In this document: positions 34,648 to 42,563 of the stretch, in pieces
Layout of the letters: the number at the start of each line of letters is the position of its first letter
Position numbering within the stretch: position 1 is the first letter of the stretch
Source of the DNA: FEN-1219 sp963810755
GTDB taxonomy: Bacteria; Pseudomonadota; Gammaproteobacteria; Steroidobacterales; Rariloculaceae
Direction of reading: 5' to 3'
Length of the DNA: 64,000 nucleotides
Assembly: GCA_963810755.1 (NCBI GenBank)
Contig: CAWEOP010000002.1
Coordinates: 496,001-560,000 of the forward strand
Position numbers and translations under genes: made by a program
Notes under the pieces: model-generated
What the model saw: the letters and a program-made list of their open reading frames with translations, nothing else
What the model was told of the DNA's origin: nothing
The model's database searches: none

Positions 34648-35413
34648 CTAGATCCCGGCGTACCACGAGTAGCCGTTCTGAATCATGCCGTACGGACCGT
34701 TGTCGTCGAACTCGCTCGTCACGACGAGCCCTCGCAAGAACTTCATGCTCTTGTAGCCGAGCTGCGTCTCCACGCGCACGCGCAGCGGTGCGCCATGGCC
34801 GATCGGCAGCTCGCGGCCGTTCATGCCGTAGGCAAGGATCGTCTGCGGGTGCAGCGCGTCCAGCATGTCGATGCCGTCGACGAACGCGTCGTAGCAGTGG
34901 AACTGCACGAATCTCGCGTCGGACCGAATGCCCGCGGCCTCGAGCACGCTGCGCAGCGGCACGCCGGACCACTCCGCGATGGCCGACCATCCTTCCTCGC
35001 AGGTGTGGCGCGTGATCTGCGTGCGTGAGCGCATGCGCTTCAAGTCGTCGAGCGAGAAGCTGCTCGGTTTCGCGACGCTGCCCTCCACCGTCAAGCGCCA
35101 GTCCCCGAAGCCGTCGCGCAGCAGCCGCGAGTAGTCGTCGGCGAGCTCCTGCGACGAAACCGGCCTGGCTCGGGTCGGAAGGATCGGTCGTGCCGATCGC
35201 CGGCGCCGCCGAGATGTCGCGGAGGTCGTATTCGCGAGCCAGCGACTGCCGCGGCAACAGCAGTCGATGCGCGTTGTACGTGAGCCAGTCGCCCATGCGG
35301 AGCACGTTGCCGTAAGTGGGCGGTTCGCTCGCGGAACAGCCGGCGAGCGCGATGCCGGCCGACGATGCGAGGCCCTGGAGGACCGAGCGGCGCGTTGTGA
35401 ATCGCCTGTTCAT
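34648..35413 (-). CDS. Molybdopterin-dependent oxidoreductase (sulfite-oxidase fold), one frameshift
   Basis: A roughly 255-residue exported enzyme. The N-terminus has a Tat-like RR and hydrophobic stretch (RRSVLQGLASSAGIALAGC), also fitting a lipobox. The Mo-cofactor domain has SRTQITRHTCEEGWSAIAEW, in which the Cys is the Mo ligand, and VQFHCYDAF. The reading frame breaks near 35165: the upstream half stops matching after DPSDPSQAG and the downstream half continues with DDYSRLLRDGFGDWRLTVEG. A one-base indel joins them. It resembles SorA/MsrP-like proteins. The substrate is not clear. Confidence 0.8.
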
Positions 35414-35414
35414 G

Positions 35415-36119
35415 TCATCTGCCGACGATCATCGCCCGCATCTGCCGGCCGAAACCGGTCAGCACGACCATGGCCAAATGCACGACAACGAACACGAGAA
35501 GCATCACGAATCCGAAGAAGTGCAGCGTGCGCGCGGACTGATGACCACCGAACACGTCGAGCAGCACCGGGAATGCGGCGACGACCCGCGGCGACATCGC
35601 CAAACCGGCGAGAGCCATGAGCGGCAGCACCAAGAAAGCGACGCTCGTGTACGCACACCGCTGCAAGACACCGTACGCGCCCGCGCCGGCTTGCCGCAGA
35701 CCGCGCGGCCAAAGATCGCGCGAGACGTGCTTCGTGATGACGCCGAGCACGAAATAGAACGCACCGGCGACCACGAAGAACCAGCCCGCGAGGAAATGCA
35801 GGCTGCGCGCCCAGCCGTTCTCGTTGAAGATCTCGATCGTACGATTGGCGCTGATCGGTTTGTTCGCGAGCGCCTCGAAGGTCACGGTTTGCTGCCACCC
35901 TGAAGGCCGGTGGTTGTCATTGAGGGGCAATTCGAGCCACGCCGGCGTTAGATCGTTACCGACTTCGCCCCAATACAAACGCGGGTGCGCCATCAGGATA
36001 TAGAACCCGCTGTAGGCGAGCGTGAGGACGGAGACGGCGAGAACCCAGTGGCAGACGCGCACCCACAACGCATGGCGTCGCGGTGTGGGCAACTCGATTG
36101 CGGAACGAGACCCGCTCAT
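35415..36119 (-). CDS. Cytochrome b/b6-type membrane subunit
   Basis: A 234-residue four-helix membrane cytochrome. Haem-ligand His candidates are in RVCHWVLAVSVL, ARSLHFLAGWFF, ARTLHFFGFVM and VVVHLAMVV, fitting a Ni/Fe-hydrogenase or formate-dehydrogenase-type cytochrome b. ATG 36119 overlaps the VOC gene stop (ATGA). The molybdo-enzyme start follows after one base, so both are co-translated. It would pass electrons between quinol and the exported molybdo-enzyme. Confidence 0.85.
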   Translation of the reverse strand: MSGSRSAIELPTPRRHALWVRVCHWVLAVSVLTLAYSGFYILMAHPRLYWGEVGNDLTPAWLELPLNDNHRPSGWQQTVTFEALANKPISANRTIEIFNENGWARSLHFLAGWFFVVAGAFYFVLGVITKHVSRDLWPRGLRQAGAGAYGVLQRCAYTSVAFLVLPLMALAGLAMSPRVVAAFPVLLDVFGGHQSARTLHFFGFVMLLVFVVVHLAMVVLTGFGRQMRAMIVGR

Positions 36120-36502
36120 TGGCCCGGAGGCGGCTGCCATAGCTCGACCTTGTTTCCCTCGGGATCGATGACCCAGGCAAACTTTCCATACTCGGATTCG
36201 TCGATTTTCTCGAGCACCTCGCAGCCTTCTTCCTTCAACGCTTTGATCAAGGCGTGGAGGTCTTCCACTCGGTAGTTGACCATGAAGGACGCCGAGCTCG
36301 GAGCAAAGTGATCACTCTCTTGCGGATTGATCAACCAGGTAGTCGTGCCTGCAACCGGCTTGCCCTCGGCGTCGGTCCAATCGAAGGAAGCTCCGCCCCA
36401 GACTTGGACATTTATACCTAAGTGTCGCTTGTACCAAGCCTGCAGTGATGGAGCGTCTTTGGCTCTGAAGAAGATGCCGCCGATGCCGGTGACGCGTCTC
36501 AT
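36116..36502 (-). CDS. VOC/glyoxalase-fold protein
   Basis: A 128-residue vicinal-oxygen-chelate protein with the two beta-alpha-beta-beta-beta units: VTGIGGIFFRAKDAPSLQAWY, NYRVEDLHALIKAL and AWVIDPEGNKVELWQP. Metal ligands usual for glyoxalases (Glu near the C-terminus, His N-terminal) are only partly visible, so the activity is uncertain. It is first in the redox operon by overlap with cytochrome b. Confidence 0.8.
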   Translation of the reverse strand: MRRVTGIGGIFFRAKDAPSLQAWYKRHLGINVQVWGGASFDWTDAEGKPVAGTTTWLINPQESDHFAPSSASFMVNYRVEDLHALIKALKEEGCEVLEKIDESEYGKFAWVIDPEGNKVELWQPPPGQ

Positions 36503-36597
36503 GTGGCCTCCGAACCCATCGCGGTCTGCTACAACGCATGGTGCGAACTTTCAATTCTCCCGAGCGCGCCGTCGGATCATCGCGGTAGCCGGGACCG

Positions 36598-37605
36598 TCA
36601 GATCTTGAACCTCGGGAACAGCCGCTCGGCGTTGCCGCGTAGCATCATCTGCTCGAACCCCTTGGGCAGCGACAGCCCCGGCAGCTCGTTCACCGTGGAC
36701 TCGATCGGCTCGGGCGAGTAGTCGGTGCCGAAGAGGATCTGGGATTCGGGCATGAAGGCCCGCATCGCGGCCATGGGCCAGGGAAAGCTGGCGTGCGCGA
36801 TGTCGTAGTACCACTTCCGCAGCTCCGCATAGAGGCCGTCGGGCAGGTACTTCTCCGCGCCCGCCGGCACGCGGTCTTTCATCCGCCCGGCCAGCATCGG
36901 CACCGTCCCACCGGAATGGACTGTAATGAAGCGGATGTTCGGGTAGCGGAACATCACGCCGTTGACCACGATGCTAGCCACGCCGCGCGTGACGTCGAAG
37001 TCGTATTCCAGCATCGACGCCGCGGGGCCGTACTTGAGGTTGCCGCAACACGGGGGCGCCAGTGGGTGCATGTAGACGATGGCGCTGCGGCGGTTCAGTT
37101 CCTGCCACATCGGCTCGAAGTACGGGTCGCCCGGCCAACGCCCCTGGTTGTCGTTGCTGTAGATGCCGATGGCGTCCACCTTGAGCGTGTCGTAGACGTA
37201 CTCGATCTCCTCGAGGGAGCCGTCGAGGTCGGGTAGCGGCACTCCGCCCATTTGGCCGAACTGCTTCGGGTATTTCTGCACCAGCGCGGCACCGTAGTCG
37301 TTGCCGCGGCGGATCTCGGTGCGCCCCTTCTCTGTGCCGTTGTAGAGCAGGTCTCCGTTCTGCGTCATCGACAGGATGGCGACGCCGATGCCGAACCGCT
37401 CCATCTGGTCGAGCGATGCCTGCGGCGACCACGGGCGCGCGCCGGCGCTCTGGCCTGGGGGCACGAAATGATGGTGCACGTCGATCGCGCCGCCGCGGAC
37501 GCTGACCTTGTTGATGCGCTCTTGGCCGAAGGCGCTGCCGGAAGGCGCCATGAGCGCCGCGCCGGCCGCCGCCAGAGACTTGAGGAACGTACGTCGGTCT
37601 CTCAT
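36598..37605 (-). CDS. Exported amidohydrolase (ACMSD/decarboxylase-like family)
   Basis: A 335-residue TIM-barrel hydrolase. Its Tat signal is RRTFLKSLAAAGAALMAP. Metal-site residues are visible: AIDVHHHFVPPG near 43, a His in FITVHSGGTVPML, and the Asp in LFGTDYSPEPI near the end. The pattern fits the 2-pyrone/ACMSD-like amidohydrolase group, which decarboxylates or hydrolyses ring-fission acids. The substrate cannot be told. It is exported, unlike most family members, and sits with other exported proteins downstream of DUF6152. Confidence 0.85.
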   Translation of the reverse strand: MRDRRTFLKSLAAAGAALMAPSGSAFGQERINKVSVRGGAIDVHHHFVPPGQSAGARPWSPQASLDQMERFGIGVAILSMTQNGDLLYNGTEKGRTEIRRGNDYGAALVQKYPKQFGQMGGVPLPDLDGSLEEIEYVYDTLKVDAIGIYSNDNQGRWPGDPYFEPMWQELNRRSAIVYMHPLAPPCCGNLKYGPAASMLEYDFDVTRGVASIVVNGVMFRYPNIRFITVHSGGTVPMLAGRMKDRVPAGAEKYLPDGLYAELRKWYYDIAHASFPWPMAAMRAFMPESQILFGTDYSPEPIESTVNELPGLSLPKGFEQMMLRGNAERLFPRFKI

Positions 37606-37648
37606 CGGGCTTCCCCCTTCGACAAGAGGTCGCGAAGAAACGAGTCCG

Positions 37649-38056
37649 TTATTGCTGGTCTTTGCTCGAGCCCGCCAACATCTTCTTGCCGGTGGAGACC
37701 ATCACGATCGACGATGCGTTCGCGAGATGCGGCGTGTACCTCGCGAGGCTCCCCTCGACGGTCACGAGGTCGTCGACCTTCAACGAGTCGCGCTTCCAAC
37801 CCAAGCGCAGCAGCGTGTTCGGGCCGCCCATCTCGAGAGCCCAGTTCACGACTTCGCCCGACTTTTCGTCCGGCACGTCGATGTAGATGAAGATGTGCGG
37901 ATTCGTCCACTCGACCTTCGTAACCTTGCCCGTGAGCTTGACCGGTTTCGACGAGTCGTATTCCGCAGGGAACGAGTGGTGTGCGTATGACGGCGCTGCG
38001 CCGAGAAGAAGGCTTGCGGCCAGCGAGATCACGGCAGATCGGGTGGTTTTGGTCAT
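37649..38056 (-). CDS. Exported DUF6152 family protein
   Basis: A 135-residue protein with a signal peptide of 25 residues (cleavage at APSYAHHS). The mature chain starts with AHHSFPAEYDSSKPVKLTG and has VTKVEWTNPHIFIYIDV, the hallmarks of DUF6152 (OB-fold-like). The family clusters with hydrocarbon- and steroid-type degradation genes in gammaproteobacteria. No enzymatic role is known. It is followed by the Tat amidohydrolase. Confidence 0.85.
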   Translation of the reverse strand: MTKTTRSAVISLAASLLLGAAPSYAHHSFPAEYDSSKPVKLTGKVTKVEWTNPHIFIYIDVPDEKSGEVVNWALEMGGPNTLLRLGWKRDSLKVDDLVTVEGSLARYTPHLANASSIVMVSTGKKMLAGSSKDQQ

Positions 38057-38063
38057 AGATCGA

Positions 38064-38975
38064 TTACTCCGTTGTCTTCGTCGGTTCCGGAGCGATCGGT
38101 GTGCCCTTGGTATGGTTCACAAACTGCTCGTTCTCTACGCAGACCTCGTCGATGAGCTCCGCATCGACGACGATGCGCTGCTTGAGCTGCACCGTCCAAG
38201 GCTTGGTGTAGGCCTTCGGGTCGTCGACGGTGACGCGGATCTCGAGGTGACCGAAATCCGGGCGCCTGATTTCCTCGCGTACTTTGGCTGCCTCGGTGAG
38301 CACGCTGCCGTTCCAGTCGATCCAAGTGTCGTTGCGCAGCCCGATCGTGTCGACCACGAGCGTATCGCCGGCCCACTTGGCGGACGAATACCCCTGCCAC
38401 GCCGGCGACGGATCCTCGGGCAGAGGCCGCGCATCCGTGAAGATCTGGCGGTAACCGGCGTTCATCTCGTTGAGCACCGCCAGAATGTCCGGTTTGTGGA
38501 TGAACTTCAGCATATGCGGCAGCCCGTACGCGCGCAGAAAATTGTCGGGCAGGCAGCGGATGTGCGGGTCGTCTTTCGCGAGGTTAGCCGTGCGCTCCTT
38601 GACGAGCGGCACGACCCACGGCTGATAGGGCAGCCCGCCGGGAATGTCGACACCGATGTTCGCCATTTGACGCGAAGACCCGATGTCGTTGCCGTTGCCA
38701 GCCACGTCGCCGTTCTTGCGATTGGAGTCGCCGGTAGTCCAAACCCCGGAGAAATCGGGCTTGCCGTCGGGCATCTTCGGCGCCGGAGCCGTCATGTCGA
38801 CCGTGCCGTCGGCTTTACGCGGTACGCCCGCAGTCGGATACCCGATCCATTGCGCGGCTGCGGGCTGCGCCGCCACCGCCAAGCCCAAAGCGGCCGCAAC
38901 GGCGACGAGCGGCAAATAACGGCGGCGCGCTCGGAGGGCGGCGCACGCGCGTCGAGGAAGGTCGAAACACTGCAT
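38064..38975 (-). CDS. Exported conserved protein of unknown function
   Basis: A 303-residue protein. A signal peptide spans about residues 1-38 (ALGLAVAAQPAAAQ). The mature part has YPTAGVPRKADGTVDM and MPDGKPDFSGVWT, a repeat-like segment common to exported proteins that accompany DUF6152, then a beta-rich body (GYSSAKWAGDTLVVDTIG). ATG 38975 with GAGGAAC upstream is chosen over the earlier in-frame ATG. It ends eight bases before the DUF6152 gene. Confidence 0.7.
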   Translation of the reverse strand: MQCFDLPRRACAALRARRRYLPLVAVAAALGLAVAAQPAAAQWIGYPTAGVPRKADGTVDMTAPAPKMPDGKPDFSGVWTTGDSNRKNGDVAGNGNDIGSSRQMANIGVDIPGGLPYQPWVVPLVKERTANLAKDDPHIRCLPDNFLRAYGLPHMLKFIHKPDILAVLNEMNAGYRQIFTDARPLPEDPSPAWQGYSSAKWAGDTLVVDTIGLRNDTWIDWNGSVLTEAAKVREEIRRPDFGHLEIRVTVDDPKAYTKPWTVQLKQRIVVDAELIDEVCVENEQFVNHTKGTPIAPEPTKTTE

Positions 38976-39046
38976 GCGCTGTTCCTCAGTCACCGGCGGC
39001 GCCAACCAAGTCGATCGAAACCGACGTGTAACCTACACCAAAAATA

Positions 39047-39065
39047 GTATTCCCGCCGGGAGTAT
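39047..39065. promoter_or_regulatory. Imperfect inverted repeat in divergent promoter region
   Basis: GTATTCCCG-C-CGGGAGTAT (7 of 9 pairs match) lies between the exported-protein gene and the cNMP-reductase gene. It is a candidate operator of unknown regulator. Confidence 0.35.
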
Positions 39066-39199
39066 CGGACTCGCTAGAAAAAACGTCGCCAGCCGCTCGC
39101 GTCGACCGGCGGGCCGTCCGGTGCGGCTTCCCGTTGGCTCGCCAAGCAATTGACCGCAGAATCCGTAACAACCCCAGAGGGATCTAGCGAGTAACCGCG

Positions 39200-40915
39200 A
39201 TGAGTAGGAATGACAAAATAGAGTCGCAGAGCCCTCCCCCATGGGCTGGCGCGACCGACGACCGGCGCGCGCAAATGTTTCCAGTCCTGACTGCCGAGCA
39301 AATCACCGAGCTTGCGCCATTCGGTACCGAGATTTCCTTCGCGAGCGGCGAGATGTTATGGAATATCGGCGAGCGCGACCGAGACTTTCACGTCGTTCTC
39401 GAGGGAACGGTCGAAATCGTGCACCGTGATCCGTTTGGACGAGACACGGTCATCACGACGTATGGTCCGGGCAGCTATTCGGGCGAGACGGCAATGCTCA
39501 CCGGCCGAGGCACGATGGTGGCAGGCCGAGCGGGCACCCCGCTGCGAACGCTCGCCATACCGGCCACGAAGCTCCGCGAGCTCATGGTTACGCGCGCTCG
39601 CCTCGGCGAGATCATCATGCGCAGCTTCATCCTGCGTCGAATGCGCTTGCTTGCCGATCACTCGAGCGACTTACTCGTGATCGGTTCGCGCCACGCCGCG
39701 AGCACGCAGCATTTGCTGCAATTTCTCACGCGCAACGGGTATCCCTACACGTTTACCGATCTCGAGACGGCGGGCGACCTATCCGCCCTACTCCACGGCT
39801 TCGAAGTGCGGGTCGAGGACACGCCCTTGGTGATCACGAGCAACGGCGAGCCGCTGCGCAATCCCTCGCTGCGCGCGGTCGCTGACCGTCTCGGCTTGTC
39901 GCTGCAGCGAGATCAGCAGGAGGTATACGACGCGGCGATCATCGGCGCCGGGCCCGCAGGACTCGCGAGCGCGGTGTACGCAGCCTCTGAAGGACTCGAG
40001 GTCATCGTTCTCGATCCCGTCGCGCCCGGCGGCCAAGCCGGCACGAGCTCCAAGATCGAGAACTACCTAGGGTTTCCGACTGGCATCTCGGGCCAAGCGC
40101 TCGCGGCCCGAGCATTGATCCAAGCCCAGAAGTTCGGCGCGAAGATCCTCATTCCCGCCGCGCTCGCACGACTGCATTGCGGCAATCCCTTTCACGAGCT
40201 CGAGCTCGATAACGGCGAGCGGATTCGCGCTCGCACCGTCGTAGTCGCCTCGGGCGCCAAGTACCGCAAACCGCCGGTCGACTGGATAGAGAAGTTCGAG
40301 GGTGCGGGTATCTACTACAGCGCCACGTTCCTCGAATCGCAGTACTGCCGCAACGAGGAGGTCGCCGTCATCGGCGGCGCGAACTCGGCGGGACAAGCCG
40401 CCGTGTACCTCGCCGAGGGAGCGCGAAAAGTGTATATGCTCGTGCGCTCCCAAGGGCTAGCCGCGACGATGTCGCAGTATCTGATCCGCCGTATCGAGAC
40501 CACGCCCAACATCGAGCTCCTGAATTGGTCGGAAGTGACTGCGCTGGAAGGCGACGCAGCGCTCGAAGCGGTTCGCTGGCGGGATGTGAAGACCGGCATC
40601 GAGACGCGCAAGACCCTGAAGCATCTCTTCGTGTTCATCGGCGCGACGCCGAACACGGACTTTCTACCGCCAACCGTCCTCACGGATGCGAAGGGCTTCA
40701 TCTGTACCGGTGCCGAAGTGACGCGCAACGACCACGCGGGACTCTGGCGGCTCGAGCGTGCGCCGTTCCCGCTGGAGACGAGCTGCCCCGGCGTATTCGC
40801 CGCAGGCGACGTCCGCGCGACCTCCACCAAACGCGTAGCCTCGGCGGTAGGCGAAGGCTCCGTGTCCGTGCAGTATGTCCATCAGTTTCTCGCAGCACAC
40901 GGAGGATCGGCATGA
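39200..40915 (+). CDS. Cyclic-nucleotide-binding domain fused to thioredoxin-reductase-like flavoenzyme
   Basis: A 571-residue fusion. Residues 28-140 form a cNMP/Crp-type sensor domain (FGTEISFASGEMLWNIGE, GSYSGETAML). About 152-235 is a thioredoxin-like segment without the usual CxxC (IGSRHAASTQHLLQFLTRNG). From about 243 it is a TrxB-like flavoprotein (AAIIGAGPAGLASAVYAASEG, GGANSAGQAAVYLAEGARKV, GVFAAGDVRA). The redox-active CxxC of thioredoxin reductase is replaced by SATF, with a lone Cys seven residues later. The fusion family is known, but its electron acceptor is unknown. The stop overlaps the next start by four bases. Confidence 0.9.
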   Translation: MSRNDKIESQSPPPWAGATDDRRAQMFPVLTAEQITELAPFGTEISFASGEMLWNIGERDRDFHVVLEGTVEIVHRDPFGRDTVITTYGPGSYSGETAMLTGRGTMVAGRAGTPLRTLAIPATKLRELMVTRARLGEIIMRSFILRRMRLLADHSSDLLVIGSRHAASTQHLLQFLTRNGYPYTFTDLETAGDLSALLHGFEVRVEDTPLVITSNGEPLRNPSLRAVADRLGLSLQRDQQEVYDAAIIGAGPAGLASAVYAASEGLEVIVLDPVAPGGQAGTSSKIENYLGFPTGISGQALAARALIQAQKFGAKILIPAALARLHCGNPFHELELDNGERIRARTVVVASGAKYRKPPVDWIEKFEGAGIYYSATFLESQYCRNEEVAVIGGANSAGQAAVYLAEGARKVYMLVRSQGLAATMSQYLIRRIETTPNIELLNWSEVTALEGDAALEAVRWRDVKTGIETRKTLKHLFVFIGATPNTDFLPPTVLTDAKGFICTGAEVTRNDHAGLWRLERAPFPLETSCPGVFAAGDVRATSTKRVASAVGEGSVSVQYVHQFLAAHGGSA

Positions 40916-41217
40916 GCACAGAATCGACAACGTGTCACGATTTCGACCAGCCAACCTCGGTAACGGCGAGCGCGGTCGGATGCGAGGACTGCGAGCGCAC
41001 GGGCGATCGGTGGGTGCACCTACGAATTTGCCTCGCGTGCGGCCATGTGGGTTGTTGTGATGACTCGCCGAACCGCCATGCAACGGCCCACGCGCGCGAA
41101 ACCGGGCACCCAGCGATCGCGTCGTTCGAGCCCGGGGAGCACTGGGGCTATTGCTACGGGCACGACGCGTACATCGAGCGGCTGCCGTCAGCGTTCTCCA
41201 TACGCCGACGCGCCTGA
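40912..41217 (+). CDS. UBP-type zinc finger protein
   Basis: A 101-residue protein consisting of one ZnF-UBP domain. Ligands are spread as GCEDCERTG, RICLACGHVGCCDDSPNRHA and a final His in HARETGHP. In eukaryotes this domain binds the C-terminal tail of ubiquitin. In bacteria it is found beside or fused to cNMP-thioredoxin-reductase proteins, as here, with an ATGA overlap. The bacterial ligand is unknown. Confidence 0.88.
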   Translation: MSTESTTCHDFDQPTSVTASAVGCEDCERTGDRWVHLRICLACGHVGCCDDSPNRHATAHARETGHPAIASFEPGEHWGYCYGHDAYIERLPSAFSIRRRA

Positions 41218-41230
41218 GAGCCACGGGCAC

Positions 41231-41419
41231 TCATCCGCCTACTGGTTTTAGCTGCATCCTTTCGAATCGCAACGCGAGATCGTCCAGCGCTACCGCTTCG
41301 CGGTCAGAAAGCGCCCGAGCGGTCGGGTTCGACTCACATTCCGGATGCGTTCGCCTGGTCTCTGCCAAAGCGCGGCACGCCGCGACAGCGCGCTTGAGTT
41401 CGACTTCCGATAGTTGCAT
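41231..41419 (-). CDS. Small unknown protein
   Basis: A 62-residue ORF with GAAGG five bases before its ATG and a strongly polar, helical composition (LSEVELKRAVAACRALAET). No family is recognised. It is convergent with the UBP gene. Confidence 0.35.
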   Translation of the reverse strand: MQLSEVELKRAVAACRALAETRRTHPECESNPTARALSDREAVALDDLALRFERMQLKPVGG

Positions 41420-41474
41420 ACGACCTTCTTTGGCCGCCGGGCCGGGGCTCTAAGCGTATTTCTGAAGTGAGACC

Positions 41475-41494
41475 CCCCGCTTCGGGGTTTCGTT
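41475..41494 (+). terminator. Weak rho-independent terminator-like hairpin
   Basis: CCCCG-CTT-CGGGG followed by TTTCGTT. It could end transcription of the cNMP-reductase/UBP pair. The T-tract is short. Confidence 0.45.
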
Positions 41495-41678
41495 ATCTTC
41501 TGGACGCGGGACTATCGGGCGAGCTGATCAATGAAAATGCCATCCCAGGATCAAACCGCTGGATGAGCAGCCCCCATGCCTGGACGGGCGTGATCTCGTC
41601 GCGCTTGAGCCGCTGCAGTACACGTCGCGCAATGAAACTGTCTCGGGCTTCTCTGAGGGCGACCTGATGGTCCGTCAT
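41493..41678 (-). CDS. Small unknown protein
   Basis: A 61-residue ORF from ATG 41678: basic, helical, no Cys (DHQVALREARDSFIARR, KRDEITPVQAWGLLIQR). No clear ribosome site. It lies in the gene-poor 41.2-42.5 kb stretch. Unrecognised. Confidence 0.3.
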   Translation of the reverse strand: MTDHQVALREARDSFIARRVLQRLKRDEITPVQAWGLLIQRFDPGMAFSLISSPDSPASRR

Positions 41679-41792
41679 ATGGCGGGAGAGTACGCGGATC
41701 GATCGTCGATGTTTGTGCGACGCCGAACATAGCAGTCCCGCCAAGATCGAGGCCCCGGTCGCAAGCCGATTCCGCGAACTTCTGGTCGTTTC

Positions 41793-41820
41793 AAACCAGC
41801 CCTACAGGCCGGGTTTCTTT
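41793..41820 (+). terminator. Terminator-like hairpin
   Basis: AAACC-A-GCC loop GGC-C-GGGTTT, followed by CTTTTCT. The minus-strand ORF ending at 41802 overlaps it, so it could terminate in either direction. Confidence 0.5.
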
Positions 41821-42089
41821 TCTGGCGAGTTACCCAGCGTGGGCTCTTCCTCGGCAAATCGGAACTCGTGAAAGCGCCTCGCCGCCGCTTCCCTCGCGGC
41901 CCGGTACTCCGCGCTCCCGTATGCGTTCTCGTCAAGAAACCTCTGCCATTCTCTTCGGCGATCCGTCATACGCCGCAAGCTAGCTCGTCGAATCTCAGGC
42001 GTATGTGCGATGGCGAACATCGGAGCGTGAAACCCGCCGATATCCTTTGGCTGCGATGTCGTCGGTCTGAACTCCCGAGGCATTTGCAT
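41802..42089 (-). CDS. Small basic protein of unknown function
   Basis: A 95-residue ORF from ATG 42089. The C-terminal two-thirds is helical and charged (RRMTDRRREWQRFLDENA, then YRAAREAAARRFHEFRFAEE). The upstream hairpin holds GGGAG in its loop. It lies between two terminators. The composition looks protein-like, but no family is recognised. Moderate to low confidence. Confidence 0.4.
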   Translation of the reverse strand: MQMPREFRPTTSQPKDIGGFHAPMFAIAHTPEIRRASLRRMTDRRREWQRFLDENAYGSAEYRAAREAAARRFHEFRFAEEEPTLGNSPEKKPGL

Positions 42090-42091
42090 TT

Positions 42092-42114
42092 CGAAAGTGT
42101 CTCCCGCACTTTCG
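42092..42114 (-). promoter_or_regulatory. Hairpin with ribosome site in loop
   Basis: On the minus strand the transcript forms CGAAAGTG / CACTTTCG (8 perfect pairs) with loop CGGGAGA. The loop holds the likely ribosome site of the 95-residue ORF. This is the shape of a CsrA/RsmA target, or of a structure that gates translation. On the plus strand the loop is TCTCCCG. Confidence 0.4.
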
Positions 42115-42119
42115 CGAGA

Positions 42120-42146
42120 CCCCGCTTCGGCGGGGTTTCTTTTTTC
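42120..42146 (+). terminator. Strong rho-independent terminator
   Basis: CCCCGC-TTCG-GCGGGG followed by TTTCTTTTTT. It has a perfect 6-bp GC stem and a TTCG tetraloop. Together with the preceding hairpin it could be the 3' end of a small plus-strand RNA. Confidence 0.8.
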
Positions 42147-42161
42147 AACGATGCGCATGAG

Positions 42162-42500
42162 GTGGACAGCACGCGATCTGTCGAACATAGCGGCAAGGTG
42201 CGCCGGCCTTCGGTTGGTTCCGTGCGGGAGCGCACATACTACTTCTGCGAGCAGCACGTACTTTATCGCGTGGCACAAATAGTCCAATTCAGCTCTGCTG
42301 CCAGCGTCCGCGCAGCCAGGGAGCAGCTCATCAAGGACTGCGCGGCCGCCACGCTGGCTTTCGTCCGCGCTACCGCGCATGTGACCGAGCGCCTCGTGCT
42401 TGGCAAGCATCCCACAGCAGCGGAAACAAGGCTGGAAGAGACGACACGCGCCGCCCTTATCAAAGCTCGCTTGCGACTAAGTCACCAACAAGAACCGTAA
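42162..42500 (+). CDS. Possible small ORF, uncertain
   Basis: A 112-residue open frame from GTG 42162. Its second half is helical and acidic-basic mixed (SAASVRAAREQLIKDCAAA, TERLVLGKHP). No ribosome site stands out and no family is recognised. It may be spurious. Confidence 0.25.
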   Translation: MDSTRSVEHSGKVRRPSVGSVRERTYYFCEQHVLYRVAQIVQFSSAASVRAAREQLIKDCAAATLAFVRATAHVTERLVLGKHPTAAETRLEETTRAALIKARLRLSHQQEP

Positions 42501-42563
42501 AATTCGGCGCCGGCGAAGCATGGTGCTGCAGGCGATCGCCCTGCGTGTGAGAGCGCACAGAAA

